Shown here: positions 34,706-42,885 of the stretch, piece by piece
Layout of the letters: each line of letters begins with the position of its first letter
How positions within the stretch are numbered: the first letter of the stretch is position 1
From: Micromonospora siamensis
GTDB taxonomy: Bacteria; Actinomycetota; Actinomycetes; Mycobacteriales; Micromonosporaceae
NCBI RefSeq assembly: GCF_900090305.1
Contig: NZ_LT607751.1
Location: 3,596,001-3,660,000 of the forward strand
Direction: 5' to 3'
Length of the DNA: 64,000 bases
Made by a program: the position numbers and the translations under genes
Notes under the pieces: model-generated
Seen by the model: the letters and a program-made list of their open reading frames with translations, nothing else
Told to the model about the DNA's origin: nothing
The model's database searches: none

Positions 34706-35688
34706 GCCGGGTCGACACCGTCGCCGGGCCGGTCGACAGCGCCGACCTGGGCCGCACCTACATGCACGAGCACGTCTTCGTGCTCACCGCCGACGTCCAG
34801 GCCAACCACCCGCAGGAATGGGGGAGCGAGGAGGACCGGGTCGCCGACGCGGTGACGAAGCTGCGCGCCCTCGCCGCCCAGGGCGTCCGCACGGTCGTCG
34901 ACCCCACGGTGGTAGGCCTCGGCCGCTACATCCCGCGCATCCAGCGCATCGCAGCGCAGGTGCCGGAGCTGAACCTCGTCGTCGCCACCGGCGTCTACAC
35001 GTACGACAGCGTGCCGTTCTGGTTCCACCACCGCGGGCCGGCCCTGGCCGCGGTGCTCGGCGCCGAGCCGCCGGACCCGATGGTCGACCTGTTCGTCGCC
35101 GACATCACCGAGGGCATCGCCGGCACCGGCGTACGCGCCGGCATGCTCAAGTGCGCCATCGACGAGCCGGGCCTCACCGCGGGCGTCGAGCGGGTGATGC
35201 GCGCCGTCGCCCGCGCCCACCACGCCACCGGCACGCCGATCACCGTGCACACCCACCCGGGCACGCGGACGGCGCTTGACGTCCGGCGGGTGCTCTGCGA
35301 CTCCGAGGGCGTCGACCCGGGGCGGATCGTGCTGGCCCACAGCGGCGACACCACCGACTGCGACCACCTCGCCGCCCTGGCCGACGCCGGCTTCGTCCTC
35401 GGCATGGACCGGTTCGGCCTCAACCTCGGGCCGACCACCTTCGAGACCCGCGCGGACACCCTGGTCGAGATGTGCCGACGCGGGTACGCCGAGCGGATGG
35501 TGCTGTCCCAGGACGCCTCCTGCTTCATCGACTGGATCGACCCGATGGTGATGCCGTTCCTGTCCCAGTGGCACTACCTGCACCTCGGGGAGGAGGTGCT
35601 GCCGTACGTCCGCGAGCGGGGGGTCACCGAGCAGCAGATCGACACCATGCTGGTGGCCAACCCGCGTCGGTTCTTCGAGGGCGGCTGA
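34702..35688 (+). CDS. Phosphotriesterase-like lactonase family protein
   Basis: 328 residues, amidohydrolase superfamily. All metal ligands can be placed: HEH (22-24, in TYMHEHVF), the carbamylated Lys in MLKCAIDE, His in VHTHPGT, His in LAHSGDTTD and Asp in LSQDASC. Such PTE-like lactonases open lactones to hydroxy acids. The 4-bp overlap with the acyl-CoA ligase suggests it makes the acid that the ligase activates, so the cluster may catabolise a lactone or an ester; this is inference. Confidence 0.9.
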   Translation: MSRVDTVAGPVDSADLGRTYMHEHVFVLTADVQANHPQEWGSEEDRVADAVTKLRALAAQGVRTVVDPTVVGLGRYIPRIQRIAAQVPELNLVVATGVYTYDSVPFWFHHRGPALAAVLGAEPPDPMVDLFVADITEGIAGTGVRAGMLKCAIDEPGLTAGVERVMRAVARAHHATGTPITVHTHPGTRTALDVRRVLCDSEGVDPGRIVLAHSGDTTDCDHLAALADAGFVLGMDRFGLNLGPTTFETRADTLVEMCRRGYAERMVLSQDASCFIDWIDPMVMPFLSQWHYLHLGEEVLPYVRERGVTEQQIDTMLVANPRRFFEGG

Positions 35689-35735
35689 CCGAAAACCCGT
35701 CCCGGGGCGGCCGGCCGGTCGTGTTCACTGTGCCG

Positions 35736-36479
35736 ATGGATCGTCAGCGGCTCAGCAGCATCGCCCACACCCACCACCCGATCGCGGCGCCGATCTTCGG
35801 GGTCAACGTCAACCGGCTGCTGCGCCGGGCGGACCGGCGGCCGAACGCCCGCATCCTCGACCTCGGCTGCGGTGAGGCCGCCTGGGCCCTCCAGGCGCTC
35901 GCCCACTATCCCGACGGGCACGCCGACGGCGTCGACACCAGCCCGTACGCCCTGGAACGCGCCGCGGCGGCCGCCGCCGTACGCGGCCTCGCCGACCGGC
36001 TCACCCTGCACGAACGCGACGCCCGCGCGTACGTCCCCGACGGCGACCACGACCTGGTGATGTGCGTCGGGTCGACGCACGCGTTCGGCGGGTTCACCGA
36101 GACGCTGGAGCTCGCCGGCCGGCACGTCAACCCCGACGGCGTGCTGCTGGTCGGGGAGGGCTACTGGCAGGTGCCGCCCACGCCGGCGGCGCTGGCCGCG
36201 CTGGACGCCAAACCGGAGGACTTCACCGACCTCGCCGGACTGGTCGACACCGCCGAGCGGGCCGGCTGGACACCGATCTTCGCCCACCTGAGCACCGGCG
36301 CCGAGTGGGACGACTACGAGTGGTCGTGGGTGGGCTCGCTCACCGAGTGGGCGCTGGACAACCCCGGCCACCCCGACTCGGCCGGGGCGCTCGCCGTCGC
36401 CCGGGAGCACCGGGAGCAGTGGCTGCGCGGCTACCGCGACGTGCTGGGCTTCGCCACGCTGGTGCTGCGCCGCGGCTGA
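35736..36479 (+). CDS. SAM-dependent class I methyltransferase
   Basis: 247 residues from ATG 35736; a GTG at 35721 is in frame but TTCACT sits 6 nt before the ATG, suggesting leaderless expression. The SAM motif is ARILDLGCGEAAWALQ (about 41-56), followed by GVDTSPYALERA and ERDARAYVPDGDHDLVMCVGSTHAFGG. The substrate is unknown; the C-terminal WDDYEWSWVGSLTEWA region is seen in uncharacterised actinobacterial methyltransferases. Confidence 0.85.
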   Translation: MDRQRLSSIAHTHHPIAAPIFGVNVNRLLRRADRRPNARILDLGCGEAAWALQALAHYPDGHADGVDTSPYALERAAAAAAVRGLADRLTLHERDARAYVPDGDHDLVMCVGSTHAFGGFTETLELAGRHVNPDGVLLVGEGYWQVPPTPAALAALDAKPEDFTDLAGLVDTAERAGWTPIFAHLSTGAEWDDYEWSWVGSLTEWALDNPGHPDSAGALAVAREHREQWLRGYRDVLGFATLVLRRG

Positions 36480-36582
36480 CGGCCGGGGCGGCCGGTCGAC
36501 CTGCGTCCCGGGCCGCCGGGCGGCCGGAACCGACCGGAGGTAGCGTGCGGGACGACGACGATCACCTGGGAGAGGCCGACCG

Positions 36583-37335
36583 ATGCAGACGACGACGGTG
36601 GACGTGCCGACCGGCGACGGGGTCGCCGACGCGTACCTGGTGCGGCCGGACGGCGACGGGCCGTTCCCGGCGGTGCTGGTCTTCATGGACGCCTTCGGGC
36701 TGCGTCCCCGGATCGCCGAGATGGCGCAGCGGATCGCCGAGCGCGGCTACCTGGTGCTGGTGCCCAACCTGTTCCACCGGGCCGGCCGGGCCCCCCTGGT
36801 GGACCTGTCCGGGCTGGGCGACCCGGAGCAGCGGGCTGCCATCTTCGGGCGGCTGATGCCGTTCGTCACCGCGCTGACCCCCGAGCTGGTGCGCGCCGAC
36901 GGCGGGGCGTACCTGGACTTCCTGGCCGCCCGCGACGACGTCGCGCCCGGGCCGGTGGCGATGGTGGGCTACTGCATGGGCGGCACCAACGCGCTGCGGG
37001 TCGCCGAGGCCCACCCGGACCGGGTGGCGGCGCTGGCCACCTTCCACGCCGGACGGGTGGTCACCGACGAGCCGGACAGCCCGCACCTGGGCGTCGGGTC
37101 GGTCCGCGCCGAGCTGTACCTGGCCCACGCCGACCAGGACGGGTCGATGACGCCCGAGCAGATCGCCACCCTGGAGAAGACCCTCGACTCCGCCGGCGTG
37201 CGCTACCGGTCGGAGCTCTACCCCGGGGCCCACCACGGCTTCACCATGGCCGACACCCCGGTATACGACGAGCGGGCCACGCAGCGGCACTGGGCGGCCC
37301 TGTTCGACCTGCTGGATCGCACCTTCGCCGGCTGA
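36583..37335 (+). CDS. Dienelactone hydrolase family protein
   Basis: 250 residues. The DLH triad is visible: Cys in GYCMGGTNALRVA (about 127-139; the family nucleophile position), Asp in HADQDGSMTP and His in YPGAHHGFTMADTPVYDERA. DLH enzymes hydrolyse lactones and esters. ATG has GGGAGAGG 8 nt upstream. It ends 9 bp before the next gene, so the two are likely co-transcribed. Confidence 0.9.
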   Translation: MQTTTVDVPTGDGVADAYLVRPDGDGPFPAVLVFMDAFGLRPRIAEMAQRIAERGYLVLVPNLFHRAGRAPLVDLSGLGDPEQRAAIFGRLMPFVTALTPELVRADGGAYLDFLAARDDVAPGPVAMVGYCMGGTNALRVAEAHPDRVAALATFHAGRVVTDEPDSPHLGVGSVRAELYLAHADQDGSMTPEQIATLEKTLDSAGVRYRSELYPGAHHGFTMADTPVYDERATQRHWAALFDLLDRTFAG

Positions 37336-37344
37336 GGCGTTCCG

Positions 37345-38079
37345 GTGTACGCCGAACCGGTCGACTCCGCCCCCGCCCAGGCGTTCCGCCGCGCCACCCT
37401 GCGGCAGCGCTGGGAGGACCTCACCTTCGTGCACTGGGCGGTGCCGCCCGAGGTGGTCGCGCCGCTGCTGCCGGCCGGCACCCGCCCGGACACCGTCGAC
37501 GGGTCGACCTACGTCGGCCTGATCGGTTTCCGGATGGTCGGGCTGGGACTCGGCGTCGGCCCCGGCGTGCCGTACCTCGGCAGCTTCGCCGAGACCAACG
37601 TCCGGCTCTACTCGGTCGACGGCACCGGACGGCGGGCGGTGGTGTTCCGGTCGCTGGACGCGTCCCGGCTGGTCCCGGTGCTGGTCGCCCGGGCCACGCT
37701 GCGACTGCCGTACCTCTGGTCGGCGATGCGGGTGGAGCGCGACGGCGACCGGTACGCCTACCGGTGCCGCCGCCGCTGGCCCGGTCCGCGCGGCACGACC
37801 AGCCGGCTGGCCGTGCGGGTCGGCGCGCCGATCGCGGAGCCGACCCCGCTGGAGCACTTCGTCACCGCCCGGTGGGGACTGCACACCCGGGCGTACGGGC
37901 GCACCCTGCACCTGCCGAACTGGCATCCGCGCTGGCCGCTGCACCGGGCCGAACTGCTGGACCTCGACGACGAACTGGTCACCGCCGCCGGCCTGCCCGC
38001 GCCGACCGGTGCGCCGGCCAGCGTGCTCTTCTCACCGGGCGTGCCGGTCCGGTTCGGCCCGCCGGTCGCGCTGCGCTGA
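37345..38079 (+). CDS. DUF2071 (YqjF-like) family protein
   Basis: 244 residues. RQRWEDLTFVHWAVPPEVVAPLLPAGTRPDTVDGSTYVGLIGFRM (about 20-64) is the DUF2071 hallmark, followed by YLGSFAETNVRLYSVD and HFVTARWGLHTRA. The family shares a fold with acetoacetate decarboxylase but its function is unknown. GTG start, weak ribosome site, so coupling to the hydrolase gene is probable. Confidence 0.87.
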   Translation: MYAEPVDSAPAQAFRRATLRQRWEDLTFVHWAVPPEVVAPLLPAGTRPDTVDGSTYVGLIGFRMVGLGLGVGPGVPYLGSFAETNVRLYSVDGTGRRAVVFRSLDASRLVPVLVARATLRLPYLWSAMRVERDGDRYAYRCRRRWPGPRGTTSRLAVRVGAPIAEPTPLEHFVTARWGLHTRAYGRTLHLPNWHPRWPLHRAELLDLDDELVTAAGLPAPTGAPASVLFSPGVPVRFGPPVALR

Positions 38080-38218
38080 CCCGCCTCCCGTCGCCCGCCC
38101 GGACCCGCTCGCCGAGGCCGGCCCGGAGTCCCACGCGCCGAGATCAGCCCCGGGCCCCATGCGCCTGGAGCAGGCCCGCCGCCGACGCGCCGAGTCCAGC
38201 CCCCGGGGCGTGCCGGGG

Positions 38219-39142
38219 TCAGCCCCGGTCGGCGGCCAGGGCGTCGACCAGGCGGCGGCAGGAACCGGCCAGGTTCCACCGCTGGGCCAGGCTGAGCAGC
38301 CGGTCCGGGTCGGCCGGGGCGGTCGGCAGCGCGGTGGGCAGCGCCGGCAGCGGCACGTCCAGCGCCACCCGCACCACCTTCGGCGCGACGGCCAGGTAGT
38401 CCCGGGCGGCGTCGAGCTTGCCGCGCAGCCCGGGCGCGAAGCCGGAGGCGGGGTCGTCGAGGGCGGCCAGGATGCCGTCGAGGCCGCCGTACCGGTCGAT
38501 CAGCCGGGCGGCGGTCTTCTCGCCCACGCCCGGCACGCCGGGCAGGCCGTCGCTCGGGTCGCCGCGCAGCGCCGCGAAGTCGGCGTACCGGTCGGCGGGG
38601 ACGCCGTAGCGGGCGCGCACCGCGGCGTCGTCGCAGTCGTCCAGCTTGGCCACCCCCCGCCCGATGTAGAGCAGCCGGGTCGGGTGGGCGTCGTCGACCA
38701 GCTGGAACAGGTCCCGGTCGCCGGAGACCACCTCGACCGGGCCGGGCTGGGTGACCGACAGGGTGCCCAGCACGTCGTCGGCCTCGTAGCCGTCGGCGCC
38801 GACGGCGGTGATGCCGATCGCGTCGAGGACCTCCAGGATCACCGGCACCTGCGGGGACAGCGTGTCCGGCACCACCTCGCCGCCCTCCGGCGCGACCCGG
38901 TGCGCCTTGTACGACGGCAGCAGCTCCACCCGCCACTGCGGCCGCCAGTCGTGGTCCAGCGCGCAGACCATCCGGTCGGGCCGGCGGGTGCGGACCAGCT
39001 GGGCGAGCATGTCGAGGAAACCGCGGACGGCGTTGACGGGCTGGCCGTCCTGCGTCCGGGCGGCCGACTCGGGCACGCCGAAGTAGGCCCGGAAGTAGAG
39101 GCTGGGGGAGTCGATCAGCAGGATCGGGGAGCGCTGTGCCAC
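38219..39142 (-). CDS. 5'-3' exonuclease (FEN/Pol I N-terminal type)
   Basis: 307 residues, GTG start with CAGGCT 6 nt upstream (leaderless-like). LLIDSPSLYFRAYFGVP, AVRGFLDMLAQLV, CALDHDWRPQWR, GADGYEADDVLGTL and SGDRDLFQLVDD provide the acidic metal ligands. The helix-hairpin-helix region (DPSDGLPGVPGVGEKTAARLIDRYGGLDGILAAL, about 190-225) binds DNA. It probably processes RNA primers or flaps. Stand-alone gene. Confidence 0.92.
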   Translation of the reverse strand: MAQRSPILLIDSPSLYFRAYFGVPESAARTQDGQPVNAVRGFLDMLAQLVRTRRPDRMVCALDHDWRPQWRVELLPSYKAHRVAPEGGEVVPDTLSPQVPVILEVLDAIGITAVGADGYEADDVLGTLSVTQPGPVEVVSGDRDLFQLVDDAHPTRLLYIGRGVAKLDDCDDAAVRARYGVPADRYADFAALRGDPSDGLPGVPGVGEKTAARLIDRYGGLDGILAALDDPASGFAPGLRGKLDAARDYLAVAPKVVRVALDVPLPALPTALPTAPADPDRLLSLAQRWNLAGSCRRLVDALAADRG

Positions 39143-39197
39143 GCCGACAGCCTGGCACAGCGGTACGACGACGTGGGGGACGGCCGGGGCGGGCGGG

Positions 39198-39425
39198 TCA
39201 CCGGTCGTCGCGCCGGTACAGCGTCTGCCGCCGGGCCAGGCGTTGCAGGGCGTAGCTGGCCACCAGCAGGATCACCGCCAGCGCCACCTCGACCCCGGCG
39301 ACGGTGCCCCGGGCCACGGTGAGGCCCAGCGCGAGCAGCGCCAACCCCGCCACGGCCAGGATGCCGGCGATCAGCAGCCGGCGCCGGCGTACGCCGCCAC
39401 GGCCGTCGCGCTGCCCGGTCGTCAT
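39198..39425 (-). CDS. Small two-helix membrane protein
   Basis: 75 residues from ATG 39425 (GGGAGGGG about 8 nt upstream). A basic N terminus (GRGGVRRRR) precedes two hydrophobic helices (LLIAGILAVAGLALLALGLTV and VAGVEVALAVILLVASYAL) and a basic C terminus. No family recognised; a typical small actinobacterial membrane protein. Confidence 0.65.
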   Translation of the reverse strand: MTTGQRDGRGGVRRRRLLIAGILAVAGLALLALGLTVARGTVAGVEVALAVILLVASYALQRLARRQTLYRRDDR

Positions 39426-39527
39426 CGTCGGTGCCCCTCCCGTCCTGCTGACCACGCTATCGGCGGCGACCGGCGCGCGGGGCGATAACCGCTCGGTCAT
39501 GGGCGCACCGGCGGGCAGACTGCACCG

Positions 39528-40625
39528 ATGGTGTTCGTACCCGGGCTGGTCCTCGCCCGCCGTTTCCACGACGAGGCCGTCGCCCCGCTGCTGACCCGGC
39601 GCCTGCCCGGCCTCGACCACGCCGCCGGCCTGCTCGACGGCGGCTCCGAGCTGCTCGGCCTGGACACCGAACGCTCCACCGACCACGACTGGGGTCCGCG
39701 CGTGCAGCTCTTCGTCGCCGACGCCACCGACGCCGAGCGGGTACGGGCGGTGCTGGACGACGGGCTGCCGGCGCGGTTCCTGGGCTGGCCGACCCGGTTC
39801 GCCGGTGGCCCGAGCACCCGCCTCGGGGTGGCCGCCCCGGACGGCGACCGGCACGGGGTGACCGTGGACGACCTCGGCGGCTGGCTACGCGGCCGGCTCG
39901 GCTTCGACCCGCGCGACGGGATGGGCGCCGACGACTGGCTCTCGGTGCCCACCCAGCGGCTGGCCGAACTGACCGGCGGCGCGGTCTTCTCCGACGGGCT
40001 GGGCGGGGCGCTCACCGCCGTCCGGGACCGGCTGGCCTGGTATCCGGACGACGTGTGGCGGCACGTGGTGGCCGCCGCCTGGACCCGGATCGGGCAGGCC
40101 GAGCACCTGCCCGGGCGGTGCGCCGAGGTGGGCGACGAGCTGGGCAGCCGGGTGGTGACCGCCGGGCTGGCCCGCGACCTGATGCGGCTGGGTCTGCTGC
40201 TGCACCGCCGCTGGCCCCCGTACGACAAGTGGCTCGGCAGCGTCTTCGCCCGGCTGCCGGGCGCGGCGCCGGTGGTCGACGCGCTGGCCCGGGCGCTCGG
40301 GCCGGAAGGCTGGTCCGACCGGCAGGCCGGCCTGGCCCGGGCCCTGGAGATCGTCGCCGGGTGGACGAACGACCGTGGGCTGGCCGCGCCGGTGGCGCCG
40401 ACCGCCCGGCCCTTCCACGGCCGGCCGTTCCTGGTGCTCGGCGGCGACCGGTTCGCCGCCGCGCTGCGCGCCGCGATCAGCGACCCGGATCTGCGGGACC
40501 GGCCGCTGGTGGGGGCCGTCGACCAGTTCGTGGACAACGTGGACGTGCTCACCCACCCGGACCGGGTCCGCCCGGTGGCGGCGGTGCTCACCCGGGGTCG
40601 GCCCCCGGACCGGCCGGCCCGTTAG
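39528..40625 (+). CDS. DUF4037 nucleotidyltransferase-like protein
   Basis: 365 residues; CAGACT lies 6 nt before the ATG (leaderless-like). The N-terminal region HAAGLLDGGSELLGLDTERSTDHDWGPRVQLFVAD (about 30-65) has the GGSE-like and DHDWG acidic motifs of a nucleotidyltransferase fold. The DUF4037 portion includes RLAWYPDDVWRHVVAAAWTRIGQAEHLPGRCAEVGDELGSRV. Substrate and role unknown. Its stop overlaps the convergent YCII gene stop (TTAG at 40622-40625). Confidence 0.85.
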   Translation: MVFVPGLVLARRFHDEAVAPLLTRRLPGLDHAAGLLDGGSELLGLDTERSTDHDWGPRVQLFVADATDAERVRAVLDDGLPARFLGWPTRFAGGPSTRLGVAAPDGDRHGVTVDDLGGWLRGRLGFDPRDGMGADDWLSVPTQRLAELTGGAVFSDGLGGALTAVRDRLAWYPDDVWRHVVAAAWTRIGQAEHLPGRCAEVGDELGSRVVTAGLARDLMRLGLLLHRRWPPYDKWLGSVFARLPGAAPVVDALARALGPEGWSDRQAGLARALEIVAGWTNDRGLAAPVAPTARPFHGRPFLVLGGDRFAAALRAAISDPDLRDRPLVGAVDQFVDNVDVLTHPDRVRPVAAVLTRGRPPDRPAR

Positions 40626-40975
40626 GCGACTTCCGTCCCGCCGGGTGGCCCGTCGAGCAGCGGCCAGACCTCGACCACGCCGTGGGCCACGGCGCACGGC
40701 GTCCGGGCGGCCATCTCCACCGCCGCCTGGAGGCTGTCGGCCTCGATCACCGCGAACCCGGCCATCGGCAGGGCGGAGGACAGGAAGGCGCCCTCCCGGA
40801 TCTCGGTCCCGGCCGCGTCGTGGTTACGGACCTGGACCGGGGTGCCGGCCAGGCCCATCCGCACGCCTGCGGCGCGCAGCTGGTCGTCGTGCGCGTGCGC
40901 AGCGTCCCGTACGGCCGGGTCGGTGCGGTCGTAGCCGTCCCGGTCGCCGTAGCCGATGGTGATGAAGGTGGGCAC
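40622..40975 (-). CDS. YCII-related protein
   Basis: 117 residues, GTG start 4 bp after the aminotransferase stop. ITIGYGDRDGYDRTDPAVRDAAHAHDDQLRAAGVRMGLAG and the C-terminal HGVVEVWPLL fit the YCII dimeric alpha-beta fold. Unlike the DGPF protein at 8,588 it is not linked to a sigma factor. Function unknown; probably co-transcribed with the aminotransferase. Confidence 0.8.
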   Translation of the reverse strand: MPTFITIGYGDRDGYDRTDPAVRDAAHAHDDQLRAAGVRMGLAGTPVQVRNHDAAGTEIREGAFLSSALPMAGFAVIEADSLQAAVEMAARTPCAVAHGVVEVWPLLDGPPGGTEVA

Positions 40976-40979
40976 GGTG

Positions 40980-42209
40980 CTACTCCGTTCCTGGGTGTGC
41001 GTCGACGGCCCGCCCCATCCGGGTGACGGCCTCGGTGAGCAGGTCCGGCGAGGTGGCGAAGTTGAGCCGGACGAAGCCGGTGCCGCCGGTGCCGAAGACG
41101 TGCCCGGAGCTCAGGGCGACCCGCGCCCGGTCCAGGAACATCCGGGCCGGTCCGGCGAGGTCGCTGGCCACGCCGGGCCCGTCGCCGTGCTCGGTGGCCA
41201 CGCCCAGCGCCGTGCAGTCCAGCCAGGCGAGGTAGGTGCCCTCGGGACGGTGGTAGCCGACGGTGGGCAGGTGTGTGGCCAGCAGCTCGGCCAGCAGCGC
41301 GCGGTTGGCGGCCAGGCCGTCGAGGAGCAGGTCGAGCCACTGCTCCCCGGCCCGGAACGCGGCCGTGTGCGCGAGGATGCCCAGGTGGCTGGGGCCGTGG
41401 CCGACCTCCTCCGGCATCCGGCGCAGGTCCGCGACGGCACGCGGCCCGGCGACCGCGAGCGCCGCCTTGAGGCCGGCGAGGTTCCACGCCTTCGACGCCG
41501 AGACCAGGGCGAAGGCGCTCTCCGCGCCGGCGACCGTGAGGTACGGGACGAAGCGCGCCCCGGGCAGCGCCAGCGGAGCGTGGATCTCGTCGGAGATCAC
41601 CCGCACCCCGTGCCGGTCGGCCAGCTCGGCGACCGCCTCGAGTTCGTCGCGGCGGTGCACGACGCCGGTCGGGTTGTGCGGGTTGCACAGCAGGAACGCC
41701 GGCCGCCGGCCGTGGGCCCGGGCCGCCCGGAACGCCTCGTCCAGCGCGGCCGGGTCCAGCCGCAGGTCGGGGCCGAGCGGCGCCTCGATCACCCGCCGGT
41801 CGGCGTGGCTGACGAAGGCGTAGAAGGGCGGGTAGACGGGGGAGCAGACCACCACCGCGTCCTGCGGCCCGGTCACCAGCCGCAGTACCTCCACGACGCC
41901 CAGCATCACGTCGGGTACCAGCGCGGTGTGGTCGACCCGGAAGTCCGTCCACCCCCAGCGCCGGGCGGCGAAGTCGCCGAGCGCCTCGGCGTACGCCGTG
42001 CCGTGCGGATAGCCGGTGTCGCCGAGGTCGACCGCGCGGCGCAGCGTCTCGGCCACCGGCGGCGCCAGCGGCACGTCCATCTCGGCCACCCACAGGGGAA
42101 GCACGTCGGCGGGGTGCATCCGCCACTTCACGCTGGTGCGCTGCCGCAGCTGCGCCAACGAGAGCTGGGTGAGCGGGTTCTGCCCGGGCGGGGCGGTGGA
42201 GCCTCCCAT
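40980..42209 (-). CDS. MalY/PatB-type PLP-dependent aminotransferase or C-S lyase
   Basis: 409 residues. [45 protein letters not shown] (about 27-72) is the MalY/PatB opening; the pattern NPHNPTG binds PLP, and the PLP-lysine motif is [14 protein letters not shown] (about 235-248). Family members cleave cystathionine or cysteine conjugates, or transaminate. The YCII gene follows in the same transcript. Confidence 0.9.
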   Translation of the reverse strand: MGGSTAPPGQNPLTQLSLAQLRQRTSVKWRMHPADVLPLWVAEMDVPLAPPVAETLRRAVDLGDTGYPHGTAYAEALGDFAARRWGWTDFRVDHTALVPDVMLGVVEVLRLVTGPQDAVVVCSPVYPPFYAFVSHADRRVIEAPLGPDLRLDPAALDEAFRAARAHGRRPAFLLCNPHNPTGVVHRRDELEAVAELADRHGVRVISDEIHAPLALPGARFVPYLTVAGAESAFALVSASKAWNLAGLKAALAVAGPRAVADLRRMPEEVGHGPSHLGILAHTAAFRAGEQWLDLLLDGLAANRALLAELLATHLPTVGYHRPEGTYLAWLDCTALGVATEHGDGPGVASDLAGPARMFLDRARVALSSGHVFGTGGTGFVRLNFATSPDLLTEAVTRMGRAVDAHPGTE

Positions 42210-42268
42210 GCCGCCACCCTAGGCGTACCCGGGCGTGGCCGCCCGCCGTGACCGCGCGGAGAACGTGG

Positions 42269-42297
42269 TTGGTTTCCCGGCCGGCGCGGCCTATGGT
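42269..42297 (+). promoter_or_regulatory. Candidate sigma-70 promoter (TTGGTT-N17-TATGGT)
   Basis: -35 TTGGTT at 42269-42274 and -10 TATGGT at 42292-42297 with optimal 17-nt spacing. It is one of the best promoter matches in the window. Confidence 0.55.
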
Positions 42298-42462
42298 GGG
42301 CCGCATGTGTGCGGCCGGCCTGCGTCTGCGCGCCGCCGTCGGCACGGCGGCGGCGGTTCCGGCTGCCCAGCGCCACGCCGTTCCCGCGATCCGGCCGGTG
42401 CCGCCGACCGCCGCCGGCCGCGGTCCCCCGGAAGATCCGATCTTTCTCCGCAACGGCCGTCC

Positions 42463-42499
42463 AGGGCGAAGCTCACGCAGCTTCGGCCCTTTTTTGTTT
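42463..42499 (+). terminator. Intrinsic terminator inside the DksA-type gene leader (attenuator candidate)
   Basis: AGGGCGAAGCT (42463-42473) pairs with AGCTTCGGCCCT (42479-42490) with one bulge, followed by TTTTTTGTTT. The T tract runs to within 4 nt of AGGAGG (42503), the ribosome site of the downstream gene, so termination would switch that gene off. Confidence 0.75.
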
Positions 42500-42515
42500 C
42501 CCAGGAGGAATCGAG

Positions 42516-42836
42516 ATGAGCACCGACCTGCACCGTTCCGACCCGCAGTGGCTCACCCAGGCGCGGGCGACGTTGACCGGCGAGTTCGCGGCGCAGACCG
42601 CCCGGCTGACCGAGTTGACCGCCGACACCGGCGACCCGGCCGAGGCGCACACCCGCTCCGCGCTGATCGCCGCCACCCGGCAGAGCCTGGCGCAGATCAC
42701 CGACGCGCTGGGCCGGATGGCCGACGGCAGCTACGGCAGCTGCCAGCGGTGCGCCGGGCGGATCCCGCCGGAGCGGCTGGAGATCCTGCCGCACGCGACC
42801 TTCTGCGTGCCCTGCCAGCAGCGGCAGAACGGCTGA
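42516..42836 (+). CDS. TraR/DksA-family C4 zinc-finger protein
   Basis: 106 residues; ATG 42516 has AGGAGGAA 7-8 nt upstream. A helical N terminus (coiled-coil-like, residues 10-65) is followed by the zinc finger CQRCAGRIPPERLEILPHATFCVPC (C-x2-C ... C-x2-C, about 76-100). DksA-like proteins enter the RNA polymerase secondary channel and modulate transcription. The acidic tip residues differ from E. coli DksA, so its mode of action is uncertain. Its leader carries an attenuator-like terminator. Confidence 0.9.
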   Translation: MSTDLHRSDPQWLTQARATLTGEFAAQTARLTELTADTGDPAEAHTRSALIAATRQSLAQITDALGRMADGSYGSCQRCAGRIPPERLEILPHATFCVPCQQRQNG

Positions 42837-42843
42837 CCCGCAG

Positions 42844-42875
42844 GGTCCCCGGGCGGCGAACGTCGCCCGGGGACC
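42844..42875. terminator. Bidirectional hairpin between dksA-like gene and cellulase
   Basis: 12-nt perfect arms (42844-42855 and 42864-42875) and an 8-nt loop between two convergent genes. Confidence 0.8.
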
Positions 42876-42885
42876 ACCGGTGCGG

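Larger units (their letters stand above)
42210..42515 (+). other. Leader and promoter region of the DksA-type gene
   Basis: This 306-bp interval holds a sigma-70-like promoter (42269-42297), a predicted start of transcription near 42304, a 210-nt leader and an intrinsic terminator directly before the ribosome site. A GTG at 42307 opens a 70-codon Arg-rich frame ending in TGA that overlaps the DksA-type ATG. Confidence 0.5.
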
